This document shows positions 6,995 through 14,268 of a stretch of DNA of 43,198 nucleotides, in pieces. Under the pieces are notes generated by a model. The model saw only the letters and a list, made by a program, of their open reading frames with translations, was not told where the DNA came from and made no database searches. Origin of the DNA: Ruminococcaceae bacterium OttesenSCG-928-O06 (GTDB lineage Bacteria > Bacillota > Clostridia > Oscillospirales > Ruminococcaceae); NCBI GenBank assembly GCA_030265505.1, contig JAJDGD010000006.1, positions 1-43,198 of the forward strand, given 5' to 3'. The position numbers and the translations under genes were made by a program. Position 1 is the stretch's first letter; each line of letters opens with the position of its first letter.

Positions 6995-7124
6995 GTCGGC
7001 GTAAAACGCCCTCCATCCGCCGCGGCCAATCATGCGTCGCCTGCGGCTCGCATTCTTGGGCGTCGGACGCCAGATGTTTGCTGCGCAAGCCATCTGTCGG
7101 CGCACAGCGCCCTCCATCCGCCGT
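6995..7124. repeat. Intergenic repeat: duplicated 28-base unit about 101 bases apart
   Basis: TCGGCG-N5-CGCCCTCCATCCGCCG occurs near 6997 and again near 7098, differing mainly in the five central bases. The stretch between the copies (near 7015-7065) closely resembles a segment near 33390-33440: both read ATCCGCCGC-NN-CCAATC-NN-GC(A/G)TCGC. Both sit between a strong terminator and the 3' end of a minus-strand gene. This looks like a small dispersed intergenic repeat family. Confidence 0.55.
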
Positions 7125-7132
7125 AAGCCGCC

Positions 7133-8395
7133 CTACTCGTCTATCGCGTCCAGGTCGTCCGGGTCTCCCTGGCGGAAGGGCATTTTGGGGGGCCTGCCGT
7201 TGCGCGGCGGCCCGCTGAAAGAGCGCATGGTAATGGAATTGCGTCTGTCCGGGTTGTTGCCTATAGGGGGCTGGGTGCCGGTGGGCTGCGCCGCAGAGGC
7301 CGGCGTATTTTCGAGGGATTTTTCTTCGATTTTTTGCGGGGCATTTCCCGCTGATGTTTTTGCCGATATATCATTTGAAACCGGAGGTTCTGGAGGTGCC
7401 TCGGGCAGCAGGGCGTCGGGGAAGCGCTCGCCCTGGAAGTCCTCCGGCCTCAGGCGGGCGGGCGGCTTTTCCGGCTTGGGCGCGGGGCGGCGGCTGGGCG
7501 CCACGGGCGTGGCAGGTTCCACCGGGCCGGGCCGGGTGGGGGCGGCGTCTTCCCTTTGCAGCGGGGCCGCCTGGCCGGCCGTTGGCGGCAGGGCGGCTTC
7601 GGGTGTGCTTTCCCCTGGCGGCGGGCCGGGCGGGGTTTCGTCGTCGGGGGCATTCAGTTCGGGCACATAGCCCTCGCCAAACAGCTCCTCGGTCTCCAAA
7701 TCATCTTTGGGGGCGGGGCCGGCCTTTCGCAGGGCCACGATGAACCGGATGGCCAAAATGACGGCCAGGGCCAGCAGCACCACCAGCAGGATGGAGCCGA
7801 GGCCCCGGTTTTCGAAAATGGAACCCCCGCCCGGCGCAGGGGGAAGTGCGCCGCCGCTATCTGGTGTGGTGGCGCTGGTGCCGCCGCCCACGGGTGCAGA
7901 GGAAGAGGTGCCCGAAGGCAGGGAGGTGGTGGACGAAGTGCCGCCGGACGACGCACTGCCGGATGAGGAGGCGGAGGAGGAATCGTCCGGCACGGAAACA
8001 GAGGAATCTGGCGGCGGGGTGCTTTGCGAGGTGTCGGGCGGCGGGGCGGTGTCCTCGGTGAACAGGGCGTCCACCTCGGCGGCGTCCCGGCCCTGCACGC
8101 GGTACAAAGCGGTGAAGTAGGCGTGCAAATCGCTGTTCTGCTGGGTGGTAAACTCGGCCTTTTCTTCAGTGGTGCAGGCCAAATACAGGTCCAAAAGGCG
8201 CTGCACACTGCTCTCGTTGTGCGCAATGTCCGGCTGCCAGGCGGGGTTGATGTCTGCCCGCTGCAGGGTGCCCAGCAGGGCCAGCACGTCCTCCACCGCG
8301 GCGCTGGCGGCCAGCGCCGGCAGCGCAAGAGAGCACACAAGAAGCAGGGCCGCCAAAAGCGCCCCCAGTTTTCGCAAAGCCGCGTTTTTCCTCAT
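7133..8395 (-). CDS. Secreted/membrane-anchored Ser-Pro-rich surface protein, 420 aa
   Basis: The ATG at 8395 follows AAAGG. Residues 1-30 are a classical signal peptide ending 'ALPALAAS'. Residues 33-112 form a small helical domain. Residues 115-192 are a Ser/Thr/Pro/Gly-rich, mucin-like spacer. Residues 199-222 form one transmembrane helix, and the remaining 200 residues are a Pro/Glu/Ala-rich, probably disordered cytoplasmic tail ending in many Asp and Glu. The layout is that of a type I membrane protein with an exposed head on a stalk. I recognise no enzymatic or binding domain and no LPXTG motif. Function unknown. Confidence 0.75.
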   Translation of the reverse strand: MRKNAALRKLGALLAALLLVCSLALPALAASAAVEDVLALLGTLQRADINPAWQPDIAHNESSVQRLLDLYLACTTEEKAEFTTQQNSDLHAYFTALYRVQGRDAAEVDALFTEDTAPPPDTSQSTPPPDSSVSVPDDSSSASSSGSASSGGTSSTTSLPSGTSSSAPVGGGTSATTPDSGGALPPAPGGGSIFENRGLGSILLVVLLALAVILAIRFIVALRKAGPAPKDDLETEELFGEGYVPELNAPDDETPPGPPPGESTPEAALPPTAGQAAPLQREDAAPTRPGPVEPATPVAPSRRPAPKPEKPPARLRPEDFQGERFPDALLPEAPPEPPVSNDISAKTSAGNAPQKIEEKSLENTPASAAQPTGTQPPIGNNPDRRNSITMRSFSGPPRNGRPPKMPFRQGDPDDLDAIDE

Positions 8396-8600
8396 GCCAA
8401 TGCTGCCTTTCTAAATAAAAGTACGCTGCGTGGGGCGGGCAAAGGGAGTTCCCCCGTTGCCGGCAGAACATCTTTTGCGCCACACGCGGTGTGGTTTTGT
8501 GTTTCCGGCCGGCGGGGAATGCGCCCAAATGGCCCTCACGGCCGCGTAATCCGCCAATAAAGCGCCGGGCATTCCCCCCCGCTATCCCGTTGGCCGTGCC
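8396..8600 (-). other. Gap with inverted repeat between coaX and the surface-protein gene
   Basis: GGGGAATGC at 8514-8522 is the inverse of GCATTCCCC at 8569-8577, which could form a long-range stem just downstream of coaX. A smaller CACAC-GCG-GTGTG hairpin lies near 8481-8493. No T-tract follows either one. A weak possible promoter for the surface-protein gene (TTGCCC about 17 bases before TTTATT) lies closer to its start. Confidence 0.35.
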
Positions 8601-9362
8601 CTATTGCGCCATCGCGTGTAAAAGGCCGTCCAAAAGCAGGGTCTCGCAAAGCTCTACCCGATTGCGGCAGTGGGGCACCACAATGCCGGCGGCGCCCCCG
8701 GTGGCGATGACTGTGGCAAGCCCGCCGCCCATCTCGGCGGCAAAGCGGTCTATCATGCCGTCCAGCATGGCGGCGTTGCCCAGCACCACCCCGCTTTTGA
8801 TGCTGTTGGCCGTGTTGCGGCCAATGGCGGCGGGCGGGGCCGCCAAGGGGATGCCCTGCAGCTGGCTGGCGTTGCTGATGAGGGCCTCCAGCGAGACGAA
8901 CAGCCCCGGCGAGATGGCCACCCCCAGCAGGCGGCCGTCTTCGTCCAGGGCGGTTATTTTGGTGGCGGTGCCCATGTCTATAATAACGGCGGGCAGCGGG
9001 CGGGTGTGGCGCACCGCCACGGCAGAGGCCAAAATATCGGTGCCAAGCTCTGCGGGGTTGTCAATCACCACCTGCACGTCCTTTGCGTCTGCCAGGGAAA
9101 AAACGTGGGGCACCGCCTTGGTTAAAAAGCCCAGGGCGCGCACCATCACTTGGGTAACGGCCGGCACCACGCTGGCCAGCACCACTTGCTCTATAGGCAC
9201 GGCCAGCACGCCGTGCAAATCCAAAATGGCCCGCAGCTTTACGGCGTACTCCTCGGCTTCCATCTGGCGGTCGCTGGTAAGGCGGGCAAGAAAACGCAGG
9301 CGCTTTTTTTCGTAGCCGCCCAAAACGATGTTGCTGTTCCCGATATCAATGGCCAAAACCAT
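8601..9362 (-). CDS. coaX: Type III pantothenate kinase
   Basis: CoaX phosphorylates pantothenate in the first step of coenzyme A synthesis. The start is the ATG at 9362, giving the canonical N-terminus MVLAIDIGNSN, whose DIGNSN is the ATP phosphate loop. A longer upstream frame has no homology. Other family blocks are visible: 'NPAELGTDILASAVA' (substrate site), 'AVIIDMGTATKITALD' (second phosphate block) and 'VAISPGLFVSLEAL'. At 253 residues it has the normal length. It has its own promoter and is separated from the upstream two-component genes by a strong hairpin. This enzyme type is typical of Firmicutes that lack the CoaA form. Confidence 0.95.
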   Translation of the reverse strand: MVLAIDIGNSNIVLGGYEKKRLRFLARLTSDRQMEAEEYAVKLRAILDLHGVLAVPIEQVVLASVVPAVTQVMVRALGFLTKAVPHVFSLADAKDVQVVIDNPAELGTDILASAVAVRHTRPLPAVIIDMGTATKITALDEDGRLLGVAISPGLFVSLEALISNASQLQGIPLAAPPAAIGRNTANSIKSGVVLGNAAMLDGMIDRFAAEMGGGLATVIATGGAAGIVVPHCRNRVELCETLLLDGLLHAMAQ

Positions 9363-9438
9363 GGTAGCACCCCTTCGTGGTGGTGGCCGCCGCGGCAGCG
9401 CATACAGAAACAAGGCCGCCGCCGGCCCTTATGTACCC

Positions 9439-9467
9439 ATTATAGTGGGTGAGGCCGGCGAGCGCAA
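9439..9467 (-). promoter_or_regulatory. Promoter for coaX
   Basis: On the minus strand, TTGCGC (9467-9462) and a perfect TATAAT (9444-9439) are 17 bases apart, with about 70 bases of leader before the ATG at 9362. Confidence 0.65.
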
Positions 9468-9469
9468 GA

Positions 9470-9500
9470 GGGCCGGGCTGCCACACAGGCAGCCCGGCCC
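9470..9500 (-). terminator. Hairpin terminator between the sensor kinase gene and coaX
   Basis: A perfect 13-base-pair GC-rich stem (9470-9482 with 9488-9500) has a five-base loop and lies 66 bases past the kinase stop codon. On the minus strand it is followed by a short T/C-rich stretch, so termination is likely but the T-tract is weak. Confidence 0.65.
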
Positions 9501-9565
9501 GGGCACAGAAGCAAAGCGATGTATCGCGGTGTTGAGGGCGTGGCGCAAAACCGGGAAGTGCGCGG

Positions 9566-11146
9566 CTAGCCCACCACCGGCGGCGGCATGTAGGGGGCTT
9601 CGAACCAGAAAGTGGAGCCCTTGCCCTTTTCGGTGATGACGCCGTAATCGATGTTTTGTAAGGTGAAGATGGTTTTGGTGATGGACAGCCCCAGCCCGGT
9701 GCCGGGCTTGCCGGTGTCGGCCCGGCTGCGGTAGTATTTGTCAAAGATATGGGGCAGGTCCGCCTCGTCTATCCCAAGGCCGTGGTCGGTCACCTCGCAC
9801 CGCACGGTGCCGTACCCGGTTCTGCACACCTTCAGGCCGATGAAACCGTCCTCGCCCACATGGCTGATGGCGTTGCCCAACAGGTTGTGCAGTGCGCGCT
9901 CCAGCAGATTTGGGTCGGCATGCAGCGTGCAGCCTTCCTCGCCGGAGAAGAAGAAGGTGTTGCCCATTTGGCGGCAAATCTCCTCATAGCGGTAGGCAAG
10001 CTCGTCACAAAGGTCGTTCAAATCAAAATCCACGGCCTCGGGGCGCTCGGTGCCGCTGGAGATGCGGCTCAACTCCATCACGCTGCCCACAAGGGCGCTC
10101 AGGCGGTCGCTCTCGTCCACAATAACGTTCAGCTGCTCGGTGCGTTTTTCAGGGTTGTCTCCGGTCAAGTCGCGCACGGTCTCGGCATAGCCTTTTATCA
10201 GGGTAAGCGGGGTGCGTAAGTCGTGGCTCACGTTGGCCAGAATATCCCGCTGCAGCTGGGCGCTGCGGCCCACTTCGTAGGCCATCTGGTTGAAGTCGTG
10301 CGCAAGCTCGCCAATCTCATCGTCGGCCTCGATGTCCACCCGTACGTCGTAGTTGCCTTTGGCCATCTCGCGCGCTGCGTCGGACAAGCGGGACAGCGGC
10401 CGCGTGAACCAGCGGCTGAATATCCACGACGCGCAGGACCCGAACAGGAAGATGAGCAGGGACAAGGGCAGCAACAGGCGCTTTAACACCGAGGCCGCCT
10501 GGCCCACGCGCTCCATATTAAAGGTGACGATGACGGACACGGTGCCGTCGGCGGCGATGCGCCCGGCGGTGATGACGCCGTTCTCGGTATCCTCGCGGAA
10601 AATCTCTCCCTGCTCAAAGGTGGCCTGGCGCAACAGGCCGGCAAACTCGCCGTTCAGCTCCGGCGTTACATAAAAGATGCCGTCGGCGGACAGCCCCAGC
10701 TCGTGCGAGGGGTGCAAAAGGCACCGGGGAGAGAGATGGTCTACCCCGAAGGCATAGCGGCCGTTCTGGTCGGCTATCTCAAGGCAGCGGCCGTTCAGGT
10801 TCAGGGCGCCGCTTTCCAGCGCGTCGCTTACCTGCTGGATGGCCGTATCGGATAGGCGGGGCTTCGTCTGGCCGGTGGCGGCGTCGCGCGTGTACACCAG
10901 CACCGGGCGGCCCTCGGCGGCCTCGGCGTCTAAAATATTGACCACCGTGTCCAGCACGGCGGCCAGCTCGCTCCGCAGGGAATTTTGGTAGGCAGGCTGC
11001 AGCATGGTGGCACTGAAAAACCAGAACAGGCCCACCACAATAAGCAAAATAACCACCACGAACAAAAGCAGCTTGCGGCGGATGTTTCCGCTGATCCACC
11101 CCGTAATGCCGGTGTGCCGGGGGGTGAAGGTATCCATTTGTTGCAT
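9566..11146 (-). CDS. Two-component sensor histidine kinase
   Basis: This 526-residue sensor has a transmembrane segment at about 25-46, an extracytoplasmic domain of about 175 residues and a second segment at 224-246. A HAMP domain follows (247-297), then the dimerisation/phosphoacceptor block 'VSHDLRTPLTLIKGYAE' with His308, and an HATPase domain with N-box NLLGNAISH (421-429), DHGLGI (454-459) and GTGLGL (482-487). All catalytic motifs are intact. The ATG at 11146 overlaps the regulator's stop by one base (TGATG), so the pair is translationally coupled. The ligand is unknown; the architecture fits envelope or antibiotic stress sensing. Confidence 0.95.
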   Translation of the reverse strand: MQQMDTFTPRHTGITGWISGNIRRKLLLFVVVILLIVVGLFWFFSATMLQPAYQNSLRSELAAVLDTVVNILDAEAAEGRPVLVYTRDAATGQTKPRLSDTAIQQVSDALESGALNLNGRCLEIADQNGRYAFGVDHLSPRCLLHPSHELGLSADGIFYVTPELNGEFAGLLRQATFEQGEIFREDTENGVITAGRIAADGTVSVIVTFNMERVGQAASVLKRLLLPLSLLIFLFGSCASWIFSRWFTRPLSRLSDAAREMAKGNYDVRVDIEADDEIGELAHDFNQMAYEVGRSAQLQRDILANVSHDLRTPLTLIKGYAETVRDLTGDNPEKRTEQLNVIVDESDRLSALVGSVMELSRISSGTERPEAVDFDLNDLCDELAYRYEEICRQMGNTFFFSGEEGCTLHADPNLLERALHNLLGNAISHVGEDGFIGLKVCRTGYGTVRCEVTDHGLGIDEADLPHIFDKYYRSRADTGKPGTGLGLSITKTIFTLQNIDYGVITEKGKGSTFWFEAPYMPPPVVG

Positions 11147-11835
11147 CAGGCTTTCCTGCCCTCCGGGTCAAATTTATAGCCGATGCCCCACACGGTCTCG
11201 ATATACCCACGGTAGGGCCCCAGGTGGCTGCGCAGCATTTTGATGTGGGTGTCCACCGTGCGGTCCTCGCCAATATAGTCGTAGTTCCACACCTTTTGCA
11301 GAATTTTTTCCCGCGTAAGGGCGATGCCTTTGTTGGTGGCCAAAAACACCAGCAGGTCAAACTCCTTGGGGGTAAGGTCCACCAGTTCTCCGTCTATTTT
11401 CACAGTGTGGGAGGCGGTGTCTATGGCAAGGCCGCCAAACACAAAGCTTTCGCCCTCGTTTTTCTCTTTGGGCAGGGTGCGGGCCAACACGGCCTTCACG
11501 CGGGCCACCAGTTCCCGCGGGGAAAAGGGCTTCACCACATAGTCGTCGGCGCCGCCTTCCAGCCCGGCCACACGGTCGTACTCCTCGCCCCGGGCCGTAA
11601 GCATGATGACCGGCACCTCTATTTTGCGCGCACGCATCTCGCGCAGGGTGCTCATGCCGTCTACAAAAGGCATCATTATGTCTAAAATAGCAAGGTCTAT
11701 GCCGCCTTTGCCCAGCGCCACCAACGCGGCGCTGCCGTCGCCGGCTTCCTCACACTCATATCCCGCATGCTCCAGGTGCTGGCGAATCAGCTCCCGTATG
11801 CGCGGCTCGTCGTCAACAATCAGTATTTTCACCAT
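11146..11835 (-). CDS. OmpR-family response regulator
   Basis: The 229-residue regulator has a receiver domain with the acidic pair D8/D9, the phosphoacceptor D52 in 'AILDIMMPF', T80 and K102 in 'VVKPFSP', followed by a winged-helix domain ('LTPKEFDLLVFLA', 'EDRTVDTHIKMLRSHLG', 'VWGIGYKF'). It is the first gene of the pair with the histidine kinase. A direct repeat of TAGTAGT with a 12-base period lies 20-38 bases upstream of its start and may be an autoregulatory site. Targets are unknown. Confidence 0.97.
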   Translation of the reverse strand: MVKILIVDDEPRIRELIRQHLEHAGYECEEAGDGSAALVALGKGGIDLAILDIMMPFVDGMSTLREMRARKIEVPVIMLTARGEEYDRVAGLEGGADDYVVKPFSPRELVARVKAVLARTLPKEKNEGESFVFGGLAIDTASHTVKIDGELVDLTPKEFDLLVFLATNKGIALTREKILQKVWNYDYIGEDRTVDTHIKMLRSHLGPYRGYIETVWGIGYKFDPEGRKA

Positions 11836-11854
11836 GATGGCACACTCCCTGTAC

Positions 11855-11873
11855 TAGTAGTTTTAATAGTAGT
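11855..11873 (-). promoter_or_regulatory. Tandem heptamer repeat upstream of the response regulator
   Basis: TAGTAGT at 11855-11861 and again at 11867-11873 gives two direct copies with a 12-base period, within 40 bases of the regulator's ATG. OmpR-family regulators often bind direct repeats with about 10-12 base spacing, so this is a plausible but unproven autoregulation box. Confidence 0.4.
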
Positions 11874-11965
11874 GTCTGGTTATGTTGGTATTGTGATAAA
11901 ATAGCGGTGCTTGCGCGATTTTGTGAACATGGGGCGCCAGGGCGCGGCGCGGGGCGGCCCGCGGC

Positions 11966-11994
11966 TTGAAACAGGCGCCAAAAGACGCTACAAT
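11966..11994 (+). promoter_or_regulatory. Promoter for the glycerophosphodiesterase gene
   Basis: TTGAAA at 11966-11971 and TACAAT at 11989-11994 are 17 bases apart, 85 bases before the ATG at 12080. Confidence 0.55.
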
Positions 11995-12079
11995 AAAGGG
12001 GTAAAGGCGCTGTGCGCCAAGGGTGGGGCGCGTGCTTTGGCGGTGCGCCTGCCCCCACAACAAGAGAGGAAGGGCCGCC

Positions 12080-12940
12080 ATGCTGCCTGTGTTGATGGCC
12101 CTGTGCGCGCTGGGCATAGTGCTTTTGTGGATGCTGATGCCCGGGGAGAGCAATGCCGAGATGCGCGCGCCCTTTTGGGGCGTGAATTTTGCCCACCGCG
12201 GGCTGCACAGCGCCGACGGCGCCGTACCTGAAAACAGCCTGGCGGCCTTTACCGCCGCGATGGACGAGGGCTACGGCATAGAGCTGGATGTGCGCCTTAC
12301 GCGCGACGGCGAGGTGGTGGTGTTCCACGACGAAACGCTTTTGCGCGCCTGTGGCCGGGCCGAAAAGCTGGAGGACTGCACCTTTGAGCAGTTGCAGGCG
12401 CTGCGATTGTTCGAGACCGACCAGCGCATCCCCCTGCTTAGCGAGGTGGTGCAGCTGGTGGACGCGACGGTGCCCCTGCTGATAGAGCTGAAGGGCGGCG
12501 CACGGCGCAAACAGCTGTGCCAGGCCACCTGGCGCGTGCTGCGCCGGTACGACGGGGACATCTGTGTACAAAGCTTTGACCCACGCATTGTGCGGTGGTT
12601 TTCCCGGCATGTGCCGGGGCTTTTGCGGGGGCAGCTTACGGCGCCGCCCGCGGCTTTGGGCGGCGGCATTGCCGCGGTGCTGGTGGGCTGGGGCCTTACC
12701 AACGCATGGGGCCGGCCGCATTTCATTGCCAGCCAAAAAGGGAAGGTGCCCCTGCTTATGCGGTTTGCCCGCCGCTTTGCCATGCGCATGGTGTGGACGG
12801 TGGGCCCCGAGGACGACGCCGATGCGCTGGAGGAGGCCAACGACGCCGTGATTTTTGAGTTTTACGACCCGTTGCTAAAATATGCGGGCCCCTTGGCAGA
12901 GCCGGAGTTCGACCCGGCCGAGCAGCCGCCCCGCCTGTGA
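12080..12940 (+). CDS. Membrane-anchored glycerophosphodiester phosphodiesterase
   Basis: The ATG at 12080 follows GAGAGGAAGG. The product is 286 residues with one N-terminal transmembrane segment (about 3-20). The GDPD catalytic blocks are clear: 'FAHRGLH' (catalytic His), 'PENSLAAF', 'GIELDVRLTRDGEVVVFHDETL' (metal-binding Glu/Asp and the second His) and 'PLLIELKGG'. The enzyme hydrolyses glycerophosphodiesters to glycerol-3-phosphate and an alcohol. The anchor suggests it works at the membrane, on phospholipid or teichoic-acid fragments. The C-terminal half, with an extra Ala/Gly-rich hydrophobic stretch, is less conserved. Confidence 0.92.
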   Translation: MLPVLMALCALGIVLLWMLMPGESNAEMRAPFWGVNFAHRGLHSADGAVPENSLAAFTAAMDEGYGIELDVRLTRDGEVVVFHDETLLRACGRAEKLEDCTFEQLQALRLFETDQRIPLLSEVVQLVDATVPLLIELKGGARRKQLCQATWRVLRRYDGDICVQSFDPRIVRWFSRHVPGLLRGQLTAPPAALGGGIAAVLVGWGLTNAWGRPHFIASQKGKVPLLMRFARRFAMRMVWTVGPEDDADALEEANDAVIFEFYDPLLKYAGPLAEPEFDPAEQPPRL

Positions 12941-13031
12941 GGCGCAGGCCGCAAAACGCCGAAAAAAATGTGCCAATAATAAAATACCAAAAAACCGGAA
13001 AAAATACCACAAAAAAAGGAAACCCACCCCT

Positions 13032-13523
13032 ATGGATGACCGTGTAAGCAACTTTTTCAAAGCAAAAGGCCTGCCTTTGCAGGCTCTGTTCACCGGCGAG
13101 GATACCTCCACCGTGCAAAAAGCCGCCGAGGTGTTGGGCGTGCAGGACGGGCAGATAGCCAAAAGCCTGGCGTTGCGCCTGCCCACAGCGCTGGCCCCTG
13201 CCGGGGTGGGGGTGCTGGTGGTGATGGGCACCGCCCGGCTGGACAACCCAAAATACAAGGCGGCCTTTCACACCAAGGCCAAGATGCTGAGCGCCGAAGA
13301 GACCCTGGCCGAGACCGGCTTTCCCGTGGGTGGGGTGTGCCCCTTTGCCCTGCCCGAGGGCGTGGCGGTGTTTTTGGATGAAAGTCTGAAGCAGTACGAC
13401 GAGGTATACCCCGCCGCCGGCACGCGAGACTCTGCCGTGAAGGTGGAAGTGGCGCGCCTGGCAGAATATACCGGCGGGCAGTGGGTGGACGTATGCAAGG
13501 AAGCCGGGGCACAGGTGGGGTAA
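13032..13523 (+). CDS. ybaK: YbaK/EbsC-family aminoacyl-tRNA deacylase
   Basis: The ATG at 13032 is preceded by AAAGGA about ten bases upstream. The 163-residue protein matches the YbaK family: 'GVQDGQIAKSLALRL' (the conserved Lys), 'GTARLDNPKYKAAF', 'GFPVGGVCPFALP' (Gly-Gly-x-x-Pro active-site loop) and 'FLDESLKQYDEVYPAAG'. YbaK proteins hydrolyse Cys-tRNA(Pro) made in error by prolyl-tRNA synthetase. Some relatives act on other misacylated tRNAs, so the exact substrate is inferred. A second tRNA-Pro editor of a different subfamily lies 2 kb downstream. Confidence 0.88.
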   Translation: MDDRVSNFFKAKGLPLQALFTGEDTSTVQKAAEVLGVQDGQIAKSLALRLPTALAPAGVGVLVVMGTARLDNPKYKAAFHTKAKMLSAEETLAETGFPVGGVCPFALPEGVAVFLDESLKQYDEVYPAAGTRDSAVKVEVARLAEYTGGQWVDVCKEAGAQVG

Positions 13524-13818
13524 AGTTGCCGCGCGCCTTGCTTTTCACAGGGCCGCCGTACGCCTTTTGTGCAAGGCACACCGGCCGGCAGATGCTTTGT
13601 GCCGTATGCAGAGGCATCTTTTGGCGGAAAGAACCCGGCCTTTTGTGCCGCTTTACGCGCAGGCTGTGCCGCCCGGCCCGGAAAATGGGAAGAGGTCCCC
13701 CCCCCACCGGCAGGCCCGGGGCATGCCGGCAAGCCCCAAAAGACCCACCCCGCCCCAAAACCGTACGCAACGCAACATGCACCGGCTTTGCCCGCGCCGC
13801 GGGGAAAGGAGGGCACCC
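13524..13818 (+). other. 295-base gap before the VOC gene, no gene seen
   Basis: I find no convincing reading frame. A hairpin AGATGC (13590-13595) / GCATCT (13614-13619) followed by TTT could be a weak terminator for ybaK. A C-rich run of about ten bases occurs near 13700. No riboswitch class is recognised. Confidence 0.35.
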
Positions 13819-14253
13819 ATGCACATCCACCACATCTCCCTTTGCACCACACAGATGGACCGGATGGTCACCTTTTACAAAACATATTTTGGCGCGGTAG
13901 AGCACGCGGTGTACCACAACCCCAAAACCGGCCTGCGCACCTGCAGCCTGCAGTTTGACAAAGGGGCCATTTTGGAAGTGACGACGCGCCCGGGCTTTAC
14001 CCAGCGCCCGGCAGACCACAGCACAGGCTATGCCCACATTGCGCTGAGCGTGGGGGACGCCGATGGCGTGGATTTTCTTACCCGCCGCCTTGCGGACGAC
14101 GGATACATTGTGGTTAGCCAGCCCCGCGTTACCGGCGACGGCTACTACGAGAGCACCGTGCAGGACCCTGACGGCAACTGGATAGAGATCACCGGCGGGC
14201 GCCGCCTGCCGCCCGGCGAACGCGGCGCAGAACCGGCCCAAGAAAGCGGCTGA
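13819..14253 (+). CDS. VOC-family (glyoxalase/dioxygenase-fold) protein
   Basis: The ATG at 13819 follows AAAGGAGGG. The 144 residues contain the paired beta-alpha-beta-beta-beta modules of the vicinal oxygen chelate fold: 'HIHHISLCTTQMDRMVTFYKTYFGAVE' at the N-terminus and 'YAHIALSVGD' and 'ESTVQDPDGNWIEITGG' in the second half. The candidate metal ligands, an N-terminal His, the central His in 'YAHIAL' and the Glu in 'WIEI', are present. This subgroup is often called lactoylglutathione lyase-like, but the substrate cannot be told. It lies 15 bases before the HD-GYP-like gene and is probably co-transcribed with it. Confidence 0.88.
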   Translation: MHIHHISLCTTQMDRMVTFYKTYFGAVEHAVYHNPKTGLRTCSLQFDKGAILEVTTRPGFTQRPADHSTGYAHIALSVGDADGVDFLTRRLADDGYIVVSQPRVTGDGYYESTVQDPDGNWIEITGGRRLPPGERGAEPAQESG

Positions 14254-14268
14254 CGAGAGGAGGAGGGT

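Noticed and set aside
9439-9450. TATAAT near 9440 as a plus-strand promoter
   Set aside because: The -10/-35 pair fits only on the minus strand in front of coaX. No plus-strand gene follows.
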